DNA of 33,437 bases from Promethearchaeota archaeon Loki_b31 (GCA_005222975.1 NJBI01000004.1:96742-130178), one strand, 5' to 3'. Positions 1-7,153 are shown, numbered from the stretch's first letter. The notes: generated from the sequence alone by a model not told the origin. A program made the numbers and translations.

Positions 1-36
1 AGACTTGTTAAATTGAGTAATATTATTAGATTAAAA

Positions 37-55
37 ATTAATATTGTATATTAAT
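37..55. repeat. AT-only inverted repeat upstream of the iron permease
   Basis: Two perfect 8-base arms (ATTAATAT and ATATTAAT) are separated by TGT, about 160 bases before the FTR1 start. It could be an operator, but in such AT-rich DNA an A/T-only palindrome may arise by chance. Confidence 0.2.
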
Positions 56-214
56 ATTTTATAAATCAAATTTCCCCCTATAATTAAAATTTCAAGGGAT
101 AACTCTTTTTCTTTTATATTAAATAATACTAACTTTTTTTTCTATAAATTGCCTTGAAATAATTGAATATTAAAAAAATGAAATATTAAAAGATCTTTAA
201 AAGGTTTAATTAAA

Positions 215-1081
215 ATGTCTCTTGTTGATTTACTAGTACCAATGTTTTTAGGTTTTAGAGAAGGTTTAGAATCTGTTATCATTATAGTTATTATTTTATC
301 CTATCTTAAAAGTACGGACCAACGAAAATATTATAAATACGTGTATATCGGAGCTATTTTTGCCGTAATTTCCTGTATTATTTTTTCTATTGTCTTCTCG
401 TTAATATTGGGAGGATTTACAGGAATATTGGAAAAATTATTCGAAGGATATACTTTTGTTATTTCTGGAATATTTATTATAACACTCATTTTATGGATAA
501 GTAAAGAGGGTTCTAAGATGAGAGAAACTCTCGATGAAAAGGTGGAGCAATCCATAACAACCGGAAAGAGTTTTTCAATCTTAATTTTAACCTATGTAGT
601 TATAATTCGCGAAGGAATTGAATTAGTTTTGCTTTTGGTAGGTGCTACATCGTTAGGAACCTTAGATCAAGGGAGTATAATTATTGGCTCATCAATAGGT
701 ATCGGCATTGCAATCATAATTGGGATCCTTATGTTCTATGGTATAAGAACTATAAATTTATCAAAATTTTTTAAAATTACCAATGTTGTTCTTATCTTAT
801 TTGCTGCCGGATTGATCACATATGGGATTCACGAATTCATAGAAGCGGGAGCGCTTAACCCTATTATTGAGGAAGTATGGAATATTAAACATATTTTACC
901 AGAAAGCTTTCCAGACACTAATCCGCTCACTCCAGAATGGCTTGAAGTTATTGGGGCTCTATTAAAAGCCTTATTTGGTTACAACGCAAATCCTTCGTTA
1001 TTGGAAATAATTATATATCCAACCCTTATTACAATTATTAGCGTAGTTTCAATCGTAATTTGGAAAAAAAATAGTAAATAA
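215..1081 (+). CDS. FTR1-family high-affinity iron permease
   Basis: Membrane permease of the FTR1/EfeU (OFeT) family that moves ferric or ferrous iron across the cytoplasmic membrane. The two family-defining REXXE iron-binding motifs are present: REGLE at residues 15-19 in the first membrane helix and REGIE at 132-136. About seven hydrophobic segments are visible (roughly 8-30, 42-66, 78-96, 120-143, 155-178, 188-208, 262-282), and 288 residues is normal for the family. A soluble stretch rich in acidic and aromatic residues lies before the last helix. No EfeO/EfeB-like partner or multicopper oxidase is nearby, so the electron partner is unknown. The ATG follows an AT-rich region with an AAAAGG stretch about 14 bases upstream. 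The family assignment is strong; direction and oxidation state of the metal are family knowledge, not shown here. Confidence 0.93.
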   Translation: MSLVDLLVPMFLGFREGLESVIIIVIILSYLKSTDQRKYYKYVYIGAIFAVISCIIFSIVFSLILGGFTGILEKLFEGYTFVISGIFIITLILWISKEGSKMRETLDEKVEQSITTGKSFSILILTYVVIIREGIELVLLLVGATSLGTLDQGSIIIGSSIGIGIAIIIGILMFYGIRTINLSKFFKITNVVLILFAAGLITYGIHEFIEAGALNPIIEEVWNIKHILPESFPDTNPLTPEWLEVIGALLKALFGYNANPSLLEIIIYPTLITIISVVSIVIWKKNSK

Positions 1082-1082
1082 A

Positions 1083-1090
1083 TTTTTTTT
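1083..1090 (+). terminator. Oligo-T terminator after the iron permease
   Basis: A run of eight T begins two bases after the FTR1 stop codon. T-rich tracts without a strong hairpin are the usual archaeal terminator. Confidence 0.5.
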
Positions 1091-1153
1091 CTATTTTAAA
1101 AAATAACATGACAGGATATCTTCTTTCCATTAAAAATTTTAATGAATCACTCT

Positions 1154-1513
1154 TTAGAACCATTGAGTGGCATCAGCTTCTAATGATAAGTCATTTAATG
1201 TTGCTGCTCCTACTATTTTAACCCCGGGAATAAGTTCCACCTTTTCCCATCCTAACATTCTTTTTGAGGCTTCACAAACTAAAATTTCAACTCCCATTTC
1301 CAGAGCTTTATCTAACATCTCTTTGACACTGGGAAATCCTCCTAGTTTTATTTTTTCGGCCTCTCCCGGTTTTAATATTCGCAGTCCTGTCCCTAAGTAG
1401 TAAACTGTTGCTTTAATATCCATTGCTTTAGCGGTCTGCGCTAAGACTAACGGTGAATATTGTCTTTCTGGATCATCACTCGTTTGAACATATAATATAT
1501 ATTTTTTTTCGAT
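1154..1513 (-). CDS. DsrE-family sulfur-relay protein with probable ATC start
   Basis: Small cytosolic protein of the DsrE/DsrF-like family, which carries or transfers persulfide sulfur. Read from an ATC at 1513 it has 119 residues, the normal DsrE size. The N-terminus EKKYILYVQTSDDPER is the typical first strand and loop, and Cys80 in ILVCEAS sits where the family has its reactive cysteine. The first canonical start (ATG at 1423) would give only 89 residues and remove the first strand and helix. In frame there is no ATG, GTG or TTG between that ATG and the upstream stop. The ATC has GAGGTG seven bases upstream. The alternative is a one-base error in the A8 run at 1502-1509: with seven A the GTG at 1523 would come into frame. 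A sulfur-relay role fits the TusA, ThiF and ThiS/MoaD genes within 4 kb. Confidence 0.8.
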   Translation of the reverse strand: MEKKYILYVQTSDDPERQYSPLVLAQTAKAMDIKATVYYLGTGLRILKPGEAEKIKLGGFPSVKEMLDKALEMGVEILVCEASKRMLGWEKVELIPGVKIVGAATLNDLSLEADATQWF

Positions 1514-1526
1514 TTCTATACACCTC
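1511..1526 (-). promoter_or_regulatory. Shine-Dalgarno and non-canonical ATC start of the DsrE gene
   Basis: On the minus strand GAGGTG (1526-1521) is followed after seven bases by ATC (1513-1511), an ideal spacing for initiation. The GTG inside the Shine-Dalgarno sequence is in another frame and soon meets a stop. Confidence 0.5.
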
Positions 1527-1703
1527 TTTATTTTTTTAATTTAAAATTATTTGGTTATATTAAGTTTTATATTAAAACCTCAAATATACTTATACGTTTA
1601 TCGTTCTTATCTTTGGTTTTTCTAATAAAATTATTTTCCTCTTCTTTTTTTCAGTAATAATAGCTCAATTACATATTATACAATTCTTAAACTAATAGAA
1701 ACT

Positions 1704-2651
1704 TTATATTGAATAATGATCTTGTTCAGGGTGTACTTTTCGTATAAATGTGGGGTCAAATATGTTTTCTTGCGTAAGTTCCTTTTTAATATAATTAAGA
1801 TTTTTAAGAGTTTTTACAAATTCCATTGTTGCATTTATATAATTTTCTGAAAGGGAAATACAATATTTTGGTGATATTTTTAAAACAGATTCAGCGTAAT
1901 TTTTGTTAATAATTTCAAAAGTTTTAGATATCTTCTCTGCTGCTAACGATTGTGAGTTTCTTAGCAGATAAGAAGCCTTTTTATGATGATTAAGAAATTC
2001 TATTATTATATCTGGATAGTTTTCAATTAAGTTTTCATGAAGAAATATGCCATAACTAGGATTGTTAGCCCATAAATGCTTAGGTTCGACAATTATATGA
2101 GAATCTAAGATGGTTGAAGCGAAAACTGCTAATGCTGGGGTTCCCACACCTGCGTCCAAGATACCTTTTTTCATATTCAAAGCAATAAATTCTGCTTGTC
2201 CATAATTTTTTACATCAACATCATTTGATAAATCGTACTTTTTCAAAAAATGACTTAAAATAACTTCATGTATAGAACCTTTGCTCGTAACACCAATTAA
2301 TTTTCCTTTAAATTGAGAAAGAACTTCAGCCATATTATTATCTAATTGATTCATATCTTTGTATTCTTTTTTAGCAATAATAATAGTTCCTTCAACATGG
2401 CCTCCAGCAACACATTTAATTGGAACACCTTTATCAATCCCAATAATTGCAGGAGGTAATCCCATATAACCAATATCTAACTTTTTATTCTTGAAAGCTT
2501 CGATCATAGCGGGTCCTGTCCCAAAAAGAATCCAATTGATATCTATTTTAAGATCATTCTTTAAATCGTCACCTTCCATTAAGATGAAATTAGTATGGTA
2601 AGCAGTAGACAAATGTCCGATATTTAATTTATTATTTCTAATAAAAATCAC
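1704..2651 (-). CDS. NMT1/THI5-like periplasmic-binding-fold protein, no signal peptide
   Basis: Type 2 periplasmic-binding-protein fold of the NMT1/THI5-like (SsuA/TauA-related) family. Residues 9-20 start the first strand (LNIGHLSTAYHT), GTGPAMIEAF at 44-53 and KKLDIGYMGLPPA at 56-68 form the ligand-pocket segments, and GVTSKGS opens the second lobe. Family members normally bind sulfonates, nitrate or pyrimidine precursors outside the cell for an ABC transporter. Here the protein starts directly with the first strand, with no signal peptide or lipobox, and no permease or ATPase gene is in the window. The CCCFC motif of yeast Thi5 is absent. It starts with GTG about 40 bases from a TATA-like box. 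It lies among sulfur-transfer genes, so a cytosolic sulfur-compound binding role is possible but unproven. Confidence 0.75.
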   Translation of the reverse strand: MIFIRNNKLNIGHLSTAYHTNFILMEGDDLKNDLKIDINWILFGTGPAMIEAFKNKKLDIGYMGLPPAIIGIDKGVPIKCVAGGHVEGTIIIAKKEYKDMNQLDNNMAEVLSQFKGKLIGVTSKGSIHEVILSHFLKKYDLSNDVDVKNYGQAEFIALNMKKGILDAGVGTPALAVFASTILDSHIIVEPKHLWANNPSYGIFLHENLIENYPDIIIEFLNHHKKASYLLRNSQSLAAEKISKTFEIINKNYAESVLKISPKYCISLSENYINATMEFVKTLKNLNYIKKELTQENIFDPTFIRKVHPEQDHYSI

Positions 2652-2671
2652 TAATATTAATTATATAATAT

Positions 2672-2698
2672 TCGCAATAATTGCGATAATATTTAAAT
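2672..2698 (-). promoter_or_regulatory. TATA-like box with adjacent 15-base palindrome (NMT1-like gene promoter)
   Basis: A perfect inverted repeat TCGCAA-TAA-TTGCGA lies at 2672-2686. The A/T box TATTTAAAT at 2690-2698 follows it on the plus strand, so on the minus strand the box precedes the palindrome and the GTG at 2651. A repressor bound there would cover the transcription start. It sits in the divergent region between the NMT1-like and ThiS/MoaD-like genes and may affect both. Confidence 0.5.
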
Positions 2699-2791
2699 TT
2701 TATAATCAAAATAAATAATTACCTAAATTTCTAATATATTTATGAATTGAAATATAAAGTGGAAATATAATTTTAAAGGGTTTTTTCAACG

Positions 2792-3076
2792 ATTGATATA
2801 AAAATATTCTTTTTATCTTTATTGGCAGACATTACAGGAATAGAAGAAATTATAATGTCATTTGACGATAACTCAACCATTAAAGATGTATTAAAAAAAT
2901 TGAACTTAAAATTTGGAAAAGATTTTGAAAATAGTGTAATGAATACTCCAGATTTATTAAATAAATACATTCTTATAGGGAAAAATGGAAAAGATATTCG
3001 TTCTTTTGAAGGTTTGATCACCACTGTTCAAGAGGGAGATGAAGTTTTCTTATTACCTGCCATAGCTGGAGGATAA
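2792..3076 (+). CDS. ThiS/MoaD-family ubiquitin-like sulfur carrier
   Basis: Beta-grasp sulfur carrier of the ThiS/MoaD/Urm1 type, 94 residues from the proposed ATT start. The C-terminus AIAGG has the Gly-Gly tail that an E1-like enzyme adenylates and converts to a thiocarboxylate. The central VLKKLNLKFG and DEVFLLPAIAGG segments fit MoaD. The first canonical in-frame start is a TTG at 2822, but the frame is open upstream and encodes DIKIFFLSLLADITG, the typical first strand and turn of MoaD. An in-frame TAA at 2774-2776 limits the start to 2777-2792, where no ATG, GTG or TTG exists; ATT at 2792 is the likeliest codon, and AAAGGG lies about 11 bases before it. The gene converges on the PP-loop gene, and the likely activating enzyme is the ThiF homologue at 4403-5212. 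Confidence 0.85.
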   Translation: MDIKIFFLSLLADITGIEEIIMSFDDNSTIKDVLKKLNLKFGKDFENSVMNTPDLLNKYILIGKNGKDIRSFEGLITTVQEGDEVFLLPAIAGG

Positions 3077-3105
3077 AGAGCTTATTTGTGATATCTTTAT
3101 TCAAA

Positions 3106-4125
3106 TTATAAAAGAAATGGTTTTAAAGAATCTTGAGTTGCTTTTTCGACTATTAAATGTTCAGTCAAAGTTTTAGGTTCTTTACCGTATATAATTTTTC
3201 CATATGAATTTTTCGCATCCGAATACCTTAATGTCAAACTTGCAGCAAAGTTGATTGCTTTCACATCAATTCTCCCTAGAATAAGTGTAGTAGGTCCATG
3301 TACTCTAGCTGCCTCCATTACTATGTCATCGGGGCCTTTTAACTGAAGTAATAAACCATTTTCTAATTTATTTCTTCCAATAATAATCTTAGAATGATTA
3401 AACCGAAAATGTCTGCCGTATTTCAATAGTCTTACATCGTCCATAGTTAAGATTTTATTAAATTTAAGATAATCTCTCATTCTACTAGCAAATTCTTTTT
3501 CTGTAAGAAGGCATCCTCCACAAGCATAATATTCATTCAATAATCCATGAGATCTCGCGAGTTCAAGTTGTATTTTTCTACTTCGTCCCTTTATCCCTAA
3601 TAATTTAGATCTATCAATTATTCCTTTTTCTTCTAAAATAGTAGGTTTTAATAATAAAGCCGATAAAGGTCTAAGCAATTTTCCCTCAAGTAAAGCCTCC
3701 TTTTCAATAGTCTTTAAAGCTTTTAAATTTTGAGACTTAGGTCTTTGATCTAGTACTTCTCCCGTAAAGATAAAATCAGCATTTATTTTATCAGCAAATT
3801 TTTTAGCTTTCTTTAAAATATAAATCCTACAATCGATACATGGGTTCAAATTTTTACCGTAACCGAATTTAGGGTTTCGTATTATTTCTAAATAGTCGTT
3901 TTCTTTTTGAAGAAAATAGGTTTTTATTCCTAACTTGTCGTAATAAAGATTTAAACCGCACTCGGAATTTTTATGGGCTTTATCACATATACAAAATGGA
4001 GATTTGAAATTTAAACCAATTACCTCAATATTTTGTAGTTTTAAAAGTAAACAAGCAATTAAACTATCTAAACCTCCAGAAATTAATCCTAGCCCTAAAG
4101 GGGAGCCTTTTTTAAAGTCTTCCAA
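3106..4125 (-). CDS. PP-loop sulfurtransferase (ThiI/MnmA-like) with NFACT-R-like C-terminal domain
   Basis: Predicted ATP-dependent thiolation enzyme. Residues 16-21 are SGGLDS, the PP-loop signature that binds ATP and adenylates a substrate carbonyl. Cysteines C45, C47, C56, C96, C99 (CIDC) and C202, C205 (CGGC) are paired as in Fe-S or zinc-dependent thiouridine synthases such as TtuA/Ncs6. Residues 235-318 (YGRHFRF, IIIGRNKLENGLLL, GPTTLILGR, AASLTLRYSDAK) resemble the NFACT-R/DUF814 RNA-binding fold. It starts with TTG directly after an in-frame stop, with GGTGA upstream, 27 bases behind TusA in the ThiF-TusA-PP-loop operon. tRNA is the obvious target by analogy with ThiI, MnmA and Ncs6; the exact base is not known. 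Confidence 0.82.
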   Translation of the reverse strand: MEDFKKGSPLGLGLISGGLDSLIACLLLKLQNIEVIGLNFKSPFCICDKAHKNSECGLNLYYDKLGIKTYFLQKENDYLEIIRNPKFGYGKNLNPCIDCRIYILKKAKKFADKINADFIFTGEVLDQRPKSQNLKALKTIEKEALLEGKLLRPLSALLLKPTILEEKGIIDRSKLLGIKGRSRKIQLELARSHGLLNEYYACGGCLLTEKEFASRMRDYLKFNKILTMDDVRLLKYGRHFRFNHSKIIIGRNKLENGLLLQLKGPDDIVMEAARVHGPTTLILGRIDVKAINFAASLTLRYSDAKNSYGKIIYGKEPKTLTEHLIVEKATQDSLKPFLL

Positions 4126-4152
4126 TTAACTTTTTCACCGATTTACCGATTT

Positions 4153-4419
4153 TCATAACTTCTTTAATAATAGTATCCATTCGTATTTTTCTGGATTCAT
4201 TTCTTTTATTTTAATGACTTCAGCTAAATTTTGTCGCTTACAACTTACAGGGATATTCTTGAGAGCTGCAGGGAAATCCAAGTGAACTTCTAAAATACTC
4301 CCTTCTTCGAGCTTTTCCAGAGTTAGTTTAGTAAGTACAAATGTCATTGGGCATACTTCTCCCCGGATATCTAAGTACTCAACATCATTTTTATTTTTTA
4401 TATTATTCATCGCAGACAT
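4153..4419 (-). CDS. tusA: TusA-family sulfur carrier
   Basis: Small sulfur-carrier protein of the TusA/SirA family, which passes persulfide sulfur from a desulfurase to acceptors such as DsrE or thiolation enzymes. The reactive cysteine is C23 in RGEVCPMTFVLTK. The family motif is CPXP, and the second proline is replaced by Thr here. C60 (PVSCKRQ) is a second conserved-looking cysteine. The 88 residues include a short extension before the first strand at about residue 13. Its start overlaps the end of the ThiF gene by 17 bases, and the PP-loop gene follows 27 bases after its stop, so the three are very likely co-transcribed and functionally linked. Confidence 0.88.
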   Translation of the reverse strand: MSAMNNIKNKNDVEYLDIRGEVCPMTFVLTKLTLEKLEEGSILEVHLDFPAALKNIPVSCKRQNLAEVIKIKEMNPEKYEWILLLKKL

Positions 4420-5212
4420 TTTCCCCCTCGTAATTTAATATTTCGACTAAGTCCTTTGCATTGGCGCCACATGCAATACAATTATTATCTCTATGTACTT
4501 CGATAAAATCAAAATTGTTCCTTAAAAGATCAACATACATAATTTTGTTTGTTAAAAGTTCACCTATACATAAAATACTTTTAATTGCCTCATTAGCCTC
4601 TAAACACCCTAAAACGCCAGGCACCAACCCAATTACTCCTGCTTGAGAACACGACATACTCGGATCGCCTTCAGTTATATCACCGAACACACACCTATAG
4701 CAACTTGTTTTATCTTTTGGAACTACTGTCATTATTTGTCCGTGGAATCTCAAAACGCCTGCAATTGTAAAAGGTGTTTTTAAATTTATACATGTATCAT
4801 TAATTAGCATTTTAGTTGAGATGTTGTCCGAACCTTCAATAACATAGTCCGAATCTTTAAGGATATCTTTTGAATTATTGGCTGTAATTCTTTCATTTAT
4901 AATTTCTATGGTACAATCAGGGTTTAGCAAGTTAAGCTTTTCCACAGCGCTCTTAGTTTTTTGCTTGTTAATGTCTTTTGTAAAATGAAGAATTTGTCTG
5001 TGCAAATTTGATATTTCCACTATATCAAAATCTATTATTTGTAAACTTCCAACACCCGCTGCTGCTAAATAGTAGGCGGCAGGAGATCCAAGAGCACCTA
5101 AACCAATTAATGAAATCTTTGAATTTAATAATTTCCTTTGCCCGATTCCTCCAACTTCCTTTAAAACTATTTGACGCGAATATCTTCTAATTTGTTCGTT
5201 AGTTAAATCCAT
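4403..5212 (-). CDS. ThiF/MoeB/HesA-family E1-like adenylyltransferase
   Basis: E1-like enzyme that uses ATP to adenylate the C-terminal glycine of a ubiquitin-like sulfur carrier. The nucleotide-binding loop GLGALG is at 37-42, the aspartate-rich strand IIDFDIVEISNLHRQ at 59-73 includes the arginine finger region, and EGSDN is at 126-130. Zinc is probably held by C171/C174 (CYRC) and C245/C248 (CIAC). The conserved SCSQAGVIG stretch at 187-195 is present. There is no rhodanese domain, so sulfur must come from a separate donor such as TusA. It is the first gene of the ThiF-TusA-PP-loop operon. ThiF, MoeB and HesA cannot be told apart from sequence alone, so no symbol is given. Confidence 0.9.
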   Translation of the reverse strand: MDLTNEQIRRYSRQIVLKEVGGIGQRKLLNSKISLIGLGALGSPAAYYLAAAGVGSLQIIDFDIVEISNLHRQILHFTKDINKQKTKSAVEKLNLLNPDCTIEIINERITANNSKDILKDSDYVIEGSDNISTKMLINDTCINLKTPFTIAGVLRFHGQIMTVVPKDKTSCYRCVFGDITEGDPSMSCSQAGVIGLVPGVLGCLEANEAIKSILCIGELLTNKIMYVDLLRNNFDFIEVHRDNNCIACGANAKDLVEILNYEGENVCDE

Positions 5213-5337
5213 TTGTAGTCGTTTTAAATAAAATGTTTAATAAAGAAAGCTCTTTAGATTATAAAAAAAAAGGTGCAAGTTTTACATTCTTATTTTATAT
5301 AAGATAAAAAATGAACAGTATCAAGTAAAGTAAAAAC

Positions 5338-5883
5338 TTATGTCCGGATTAAAGTACCAATTTTTCCCCCTATTTTTTGCCTAGAATTACCCGGCACGCC
5401 ATTAAATATGCCTTCCTCAATCAGGTCGTAAATAGAATGCTTTAACGCGATTAAAGGTATTTTTTGAATCTCTTTTAGTTCTATTAACTCGTCTATTGTG
5501 ATAGATTCTCCAGGTGAAATAATAGATTTAATAAATTTTTTAATATCAGCTAAATCAGTCGTAAACGTAATAATATCGCGATCGTCTTTTTTCGTTAGAG
5601 AAACTTTAGACACGCTTATTTCTGACATTAAAAACCTAACCTGTTCTTCCAGTAATTTAACTCTTCCTTTTAACTCTGATATTGCGTCTTTACTAGTCTT
5701 CCTTGGAATAGATTTTTGTGCTAAATATTTATTTAGGAGTTGTTCAAGATAGGTTTCTTCAATACCAGCATTTTTTATGGTGGCAATTTTCTCTGGCTTC
5801 TTAGTACCTTTTTTAAATTTAATCCCACACTCTTTAGCTAACCGGTCCAATAGGGAAACGGTCAATTCGTTCAAATTTGCCAT
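5338..5883 (-). CDS. SAP/Rho-N-like, coiled-coil and helical C-terminal domain protein
   Basis: A 181-residue cytosolic protein of no recognised family. Residues 4-45 (LNELTVSLLDRLAKECGI and the KK-rich loop after it) look like a SAP or Rho-N helix-extended-loop-helix, a fold that often binds nucleic acid. Residues 68-92 (ELKGRVKLLEEQVRFLMSEI) form a short coiled coil. Residues 105-175 are helical with a terminal strand-like stretch and could be a winged helix. It lies 125 bases upstream of the ThiF operon on the same strand but has its own upstream region, so a link to sulfur transfer is not supported. A DNA- or RNA-binding role is inference. Confidence 0.7.
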   Translation of the reverse strand: MANLNELTVSLLDRLAKECGIKFKKGTKKPEKIATIKNAGIEETYLEQLLNKYLAQKSIPRKTSKDAISELKGRVKLLEEQVRFLMSEISVSKVSLTKKDDRDIITFTTDLADIKKFIKSIISPGESITIDELIELKEIQKIPLIALKHSIYDLIEEGIFNGVPGNSRQKIGGKIGTLIRT

Positions 5884-6021
5884 TTAAAGTCATCCACGAA
5901 TATCTTGTTATTTTTCTTTAATCTATGTTAGGAGAATTATTACTTAAATAAAACTGTTGCAACAGATTTTAAAAACATCGTTATTAAAAATTAGAAATCT
6001 TAAAAAATTAATATTAAAATT

Positions 6022-6031
6022 AAAAAAAAAA
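6022..6031 (-). terminator. Oligo-T terminator after the alpha/beta hydrolase
   Basis: Ten A on the plus strand are ten T on the minus strand, 13 bases after the hydrolase stop codon. Confidence 0.5.
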
Positions 6032-6044
6032 GAAGTAATTAAAC

Positions 6045-6866
6045 CTATTCATTCAAAAATTCAAGTATTAACTCGTTTACCTGAGGAGCGTATTCTAAAA
6101 ATAAGTGATGACCTGCTTTATCAATGACATTTATTCTACTATTTGGAAGTTTTTCGTTTAACTCGTCCATTACCAATTTTGGAGACAGTTTATCGTTGGA
6201 AGCTGCGATTAACAAAGTTGGGTGAGAAATTTGGGAAAGCTTGTCCCTTGTATCGTGCGCATCAAGTGCATCCGCTAAAAGCTTATAATCGTGGGGGGTC
6301 ATTTGATCTTCTGTAGTCTCTTTGATTAAATCCTCTGCGGACCATAATCCATGAAATTTCTTTTGAGGGTCTGCTTTCATTTCTTTTATAAAAGCCCTAT
6401 AATGCGTTAATTTAGAATAGTCCCAAAAAGCTTGCTCTTTATTTTCCTTCCGAAGTTCAAAAAAGTTACTCATACTTCCTTCCATCATATGAATACCTGC
6501 TCCTTTATGATTAGTTCCAACTAAAATCAATTTATTGGCACGCTCTGGGTATTTTAACACAAAATTTTGAGTCACCCAACCACCCATAGATTGACCCATT
6601 AGATGAGCCTTTTCTATTTTTAGAAAATCCAATAAACCTTTTAAATCCTCAACTAATGTATCCATCGTATAAGGATCTTTAGGGCGTTCTGATTTTCCAC
6701 TGCTACGGCAATCGTAAGTGATAACCTTAAAATCTTTTGATAAAGCACCAACTTGAGTCATCCAAACTTCCTTTTTTGCGCCAAAACCATGAAGTAATAC
6801 AAGAGGGTATCCATCTCCATTAACTTCGTAAAAAAGTGATGTTCCATTTACATTTGCTAACGACAT
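6045..6866 (-). CDS. Alpha/beta hydrolase
   Basis: Soluble alpha/beta-hydrolase-fold enzyme of 273 residues. The oxyanion-hole segment is LLHGFGA at 24-30, the nucleophile elbow GQSMGG has Ser93, the acid is probably Asp225 (AASNDKLSP) and the base His253 (AGHHLFLE), so the triad is complete. A cap domain occupies about 125-205. Members of this branch include esterases, haloperoxidase-like and meta-cleavage hydrolases; the substrate cannot be read from the sequence. There is no signal peptide. It is monocistronic, with an AT-rich promoter region and a T-run terminator. The ATG is the only well-placed start. Confidence 0.9.
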   Translation of the reverse strand: MSLANVNGTSLFYEVNGDGYPLVLLHGFGAKKEVWMTQVGALSKDFKVITYDCRSSGKSERPKDPYTMDTLVEDLKGLLDFLKIEKAHLMGQSMGGWVTQNFVLKYPERANKLILVGTNHKGAGIHMMEGSMSNFFELRKENKEQAFWDYSKLTHYRAFIKEMKADPQKKFHGLWSAEDLIKETTEDQMTPHDYKLLADALDAHDTRDKLSQISHPTLLIAASNDKLSPKLVMDELNEKLPNSRINVIDKAGHHLFLEYAPQVNELILEFLNE

Positions 6867-6972
6867 AATATTTATTTAAATCAAATCTCACTTATAACTT
6901 TTAAAATTCAGTTGATTTTTAAAAATAAATAATAGCCTAAAAGACTTAAAAAAATTTAACGAAAAACCCTTA

Positions 6973-7038
6973 ATGGTACAAGAGGATGATTGGGACGCTT
7001 TTAACGAGAAGTTTTTTCGGTCGTTTACTGAACTTTAA
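6973..7038 (+). CDS. Possible 21-residue ORF upstream of the cold-shock gene
   Basis: An ATG opens 21 codons ending in TAA. The peptide is acidic and aromatic (MVQEDDWDAFNEKFF, then RSFTEL), quite unlike the Lys/Asn/Phe noise expected here. No Shine-Dalgarno sequence is obvious. Its stop lies inside the left arm of the hairpin at 7027-7045. It could be a leader peptide, a gene remnant or chance. Confidence 0.25.
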   Translation: MVQEDDWDAFNEKFFRSFTEL

Positions 7039-7073
7039 GTTCAGTTTATTAATTTTTTTTGTTTCTTTTTTTT
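7027..7073 (+). terminator. Hairpin plus T-runs upstream of the cold-shock gene
   Basis: Perfect 9-base arms ACTGAACTT and AAGTTCAGT (one central T, 7027-7045) are followed by T8 (7053-7060) and T8 (7066-7073). This resembles a factor-independent terminator or attenuator and ends 80 bases before the csp ATG. The near-symmetric palindrome could instead be an operator. Confidence 0.45.
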
Positions 7074-7153
7074 AGCTCAAAAATCGAAGAATTTATTATC
7101 TTTTCTTGTTTATTATTAACAGATGTTTCGTAAAGAGGCATTTTAAAAAAAAA

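Noticed and set aside
1167..1400. Plus-strand open frame across the DsrE gene
   Set aside because: Antisense shadow of the DsrE gene with no family similarity and no upstream signals.
7106..7153. Upstream in-frame ATG of the cold-shock gene
   Set aside because: It would add 16 residues not found in the CspA family; the ATG at 7154 fits the fold exactly.
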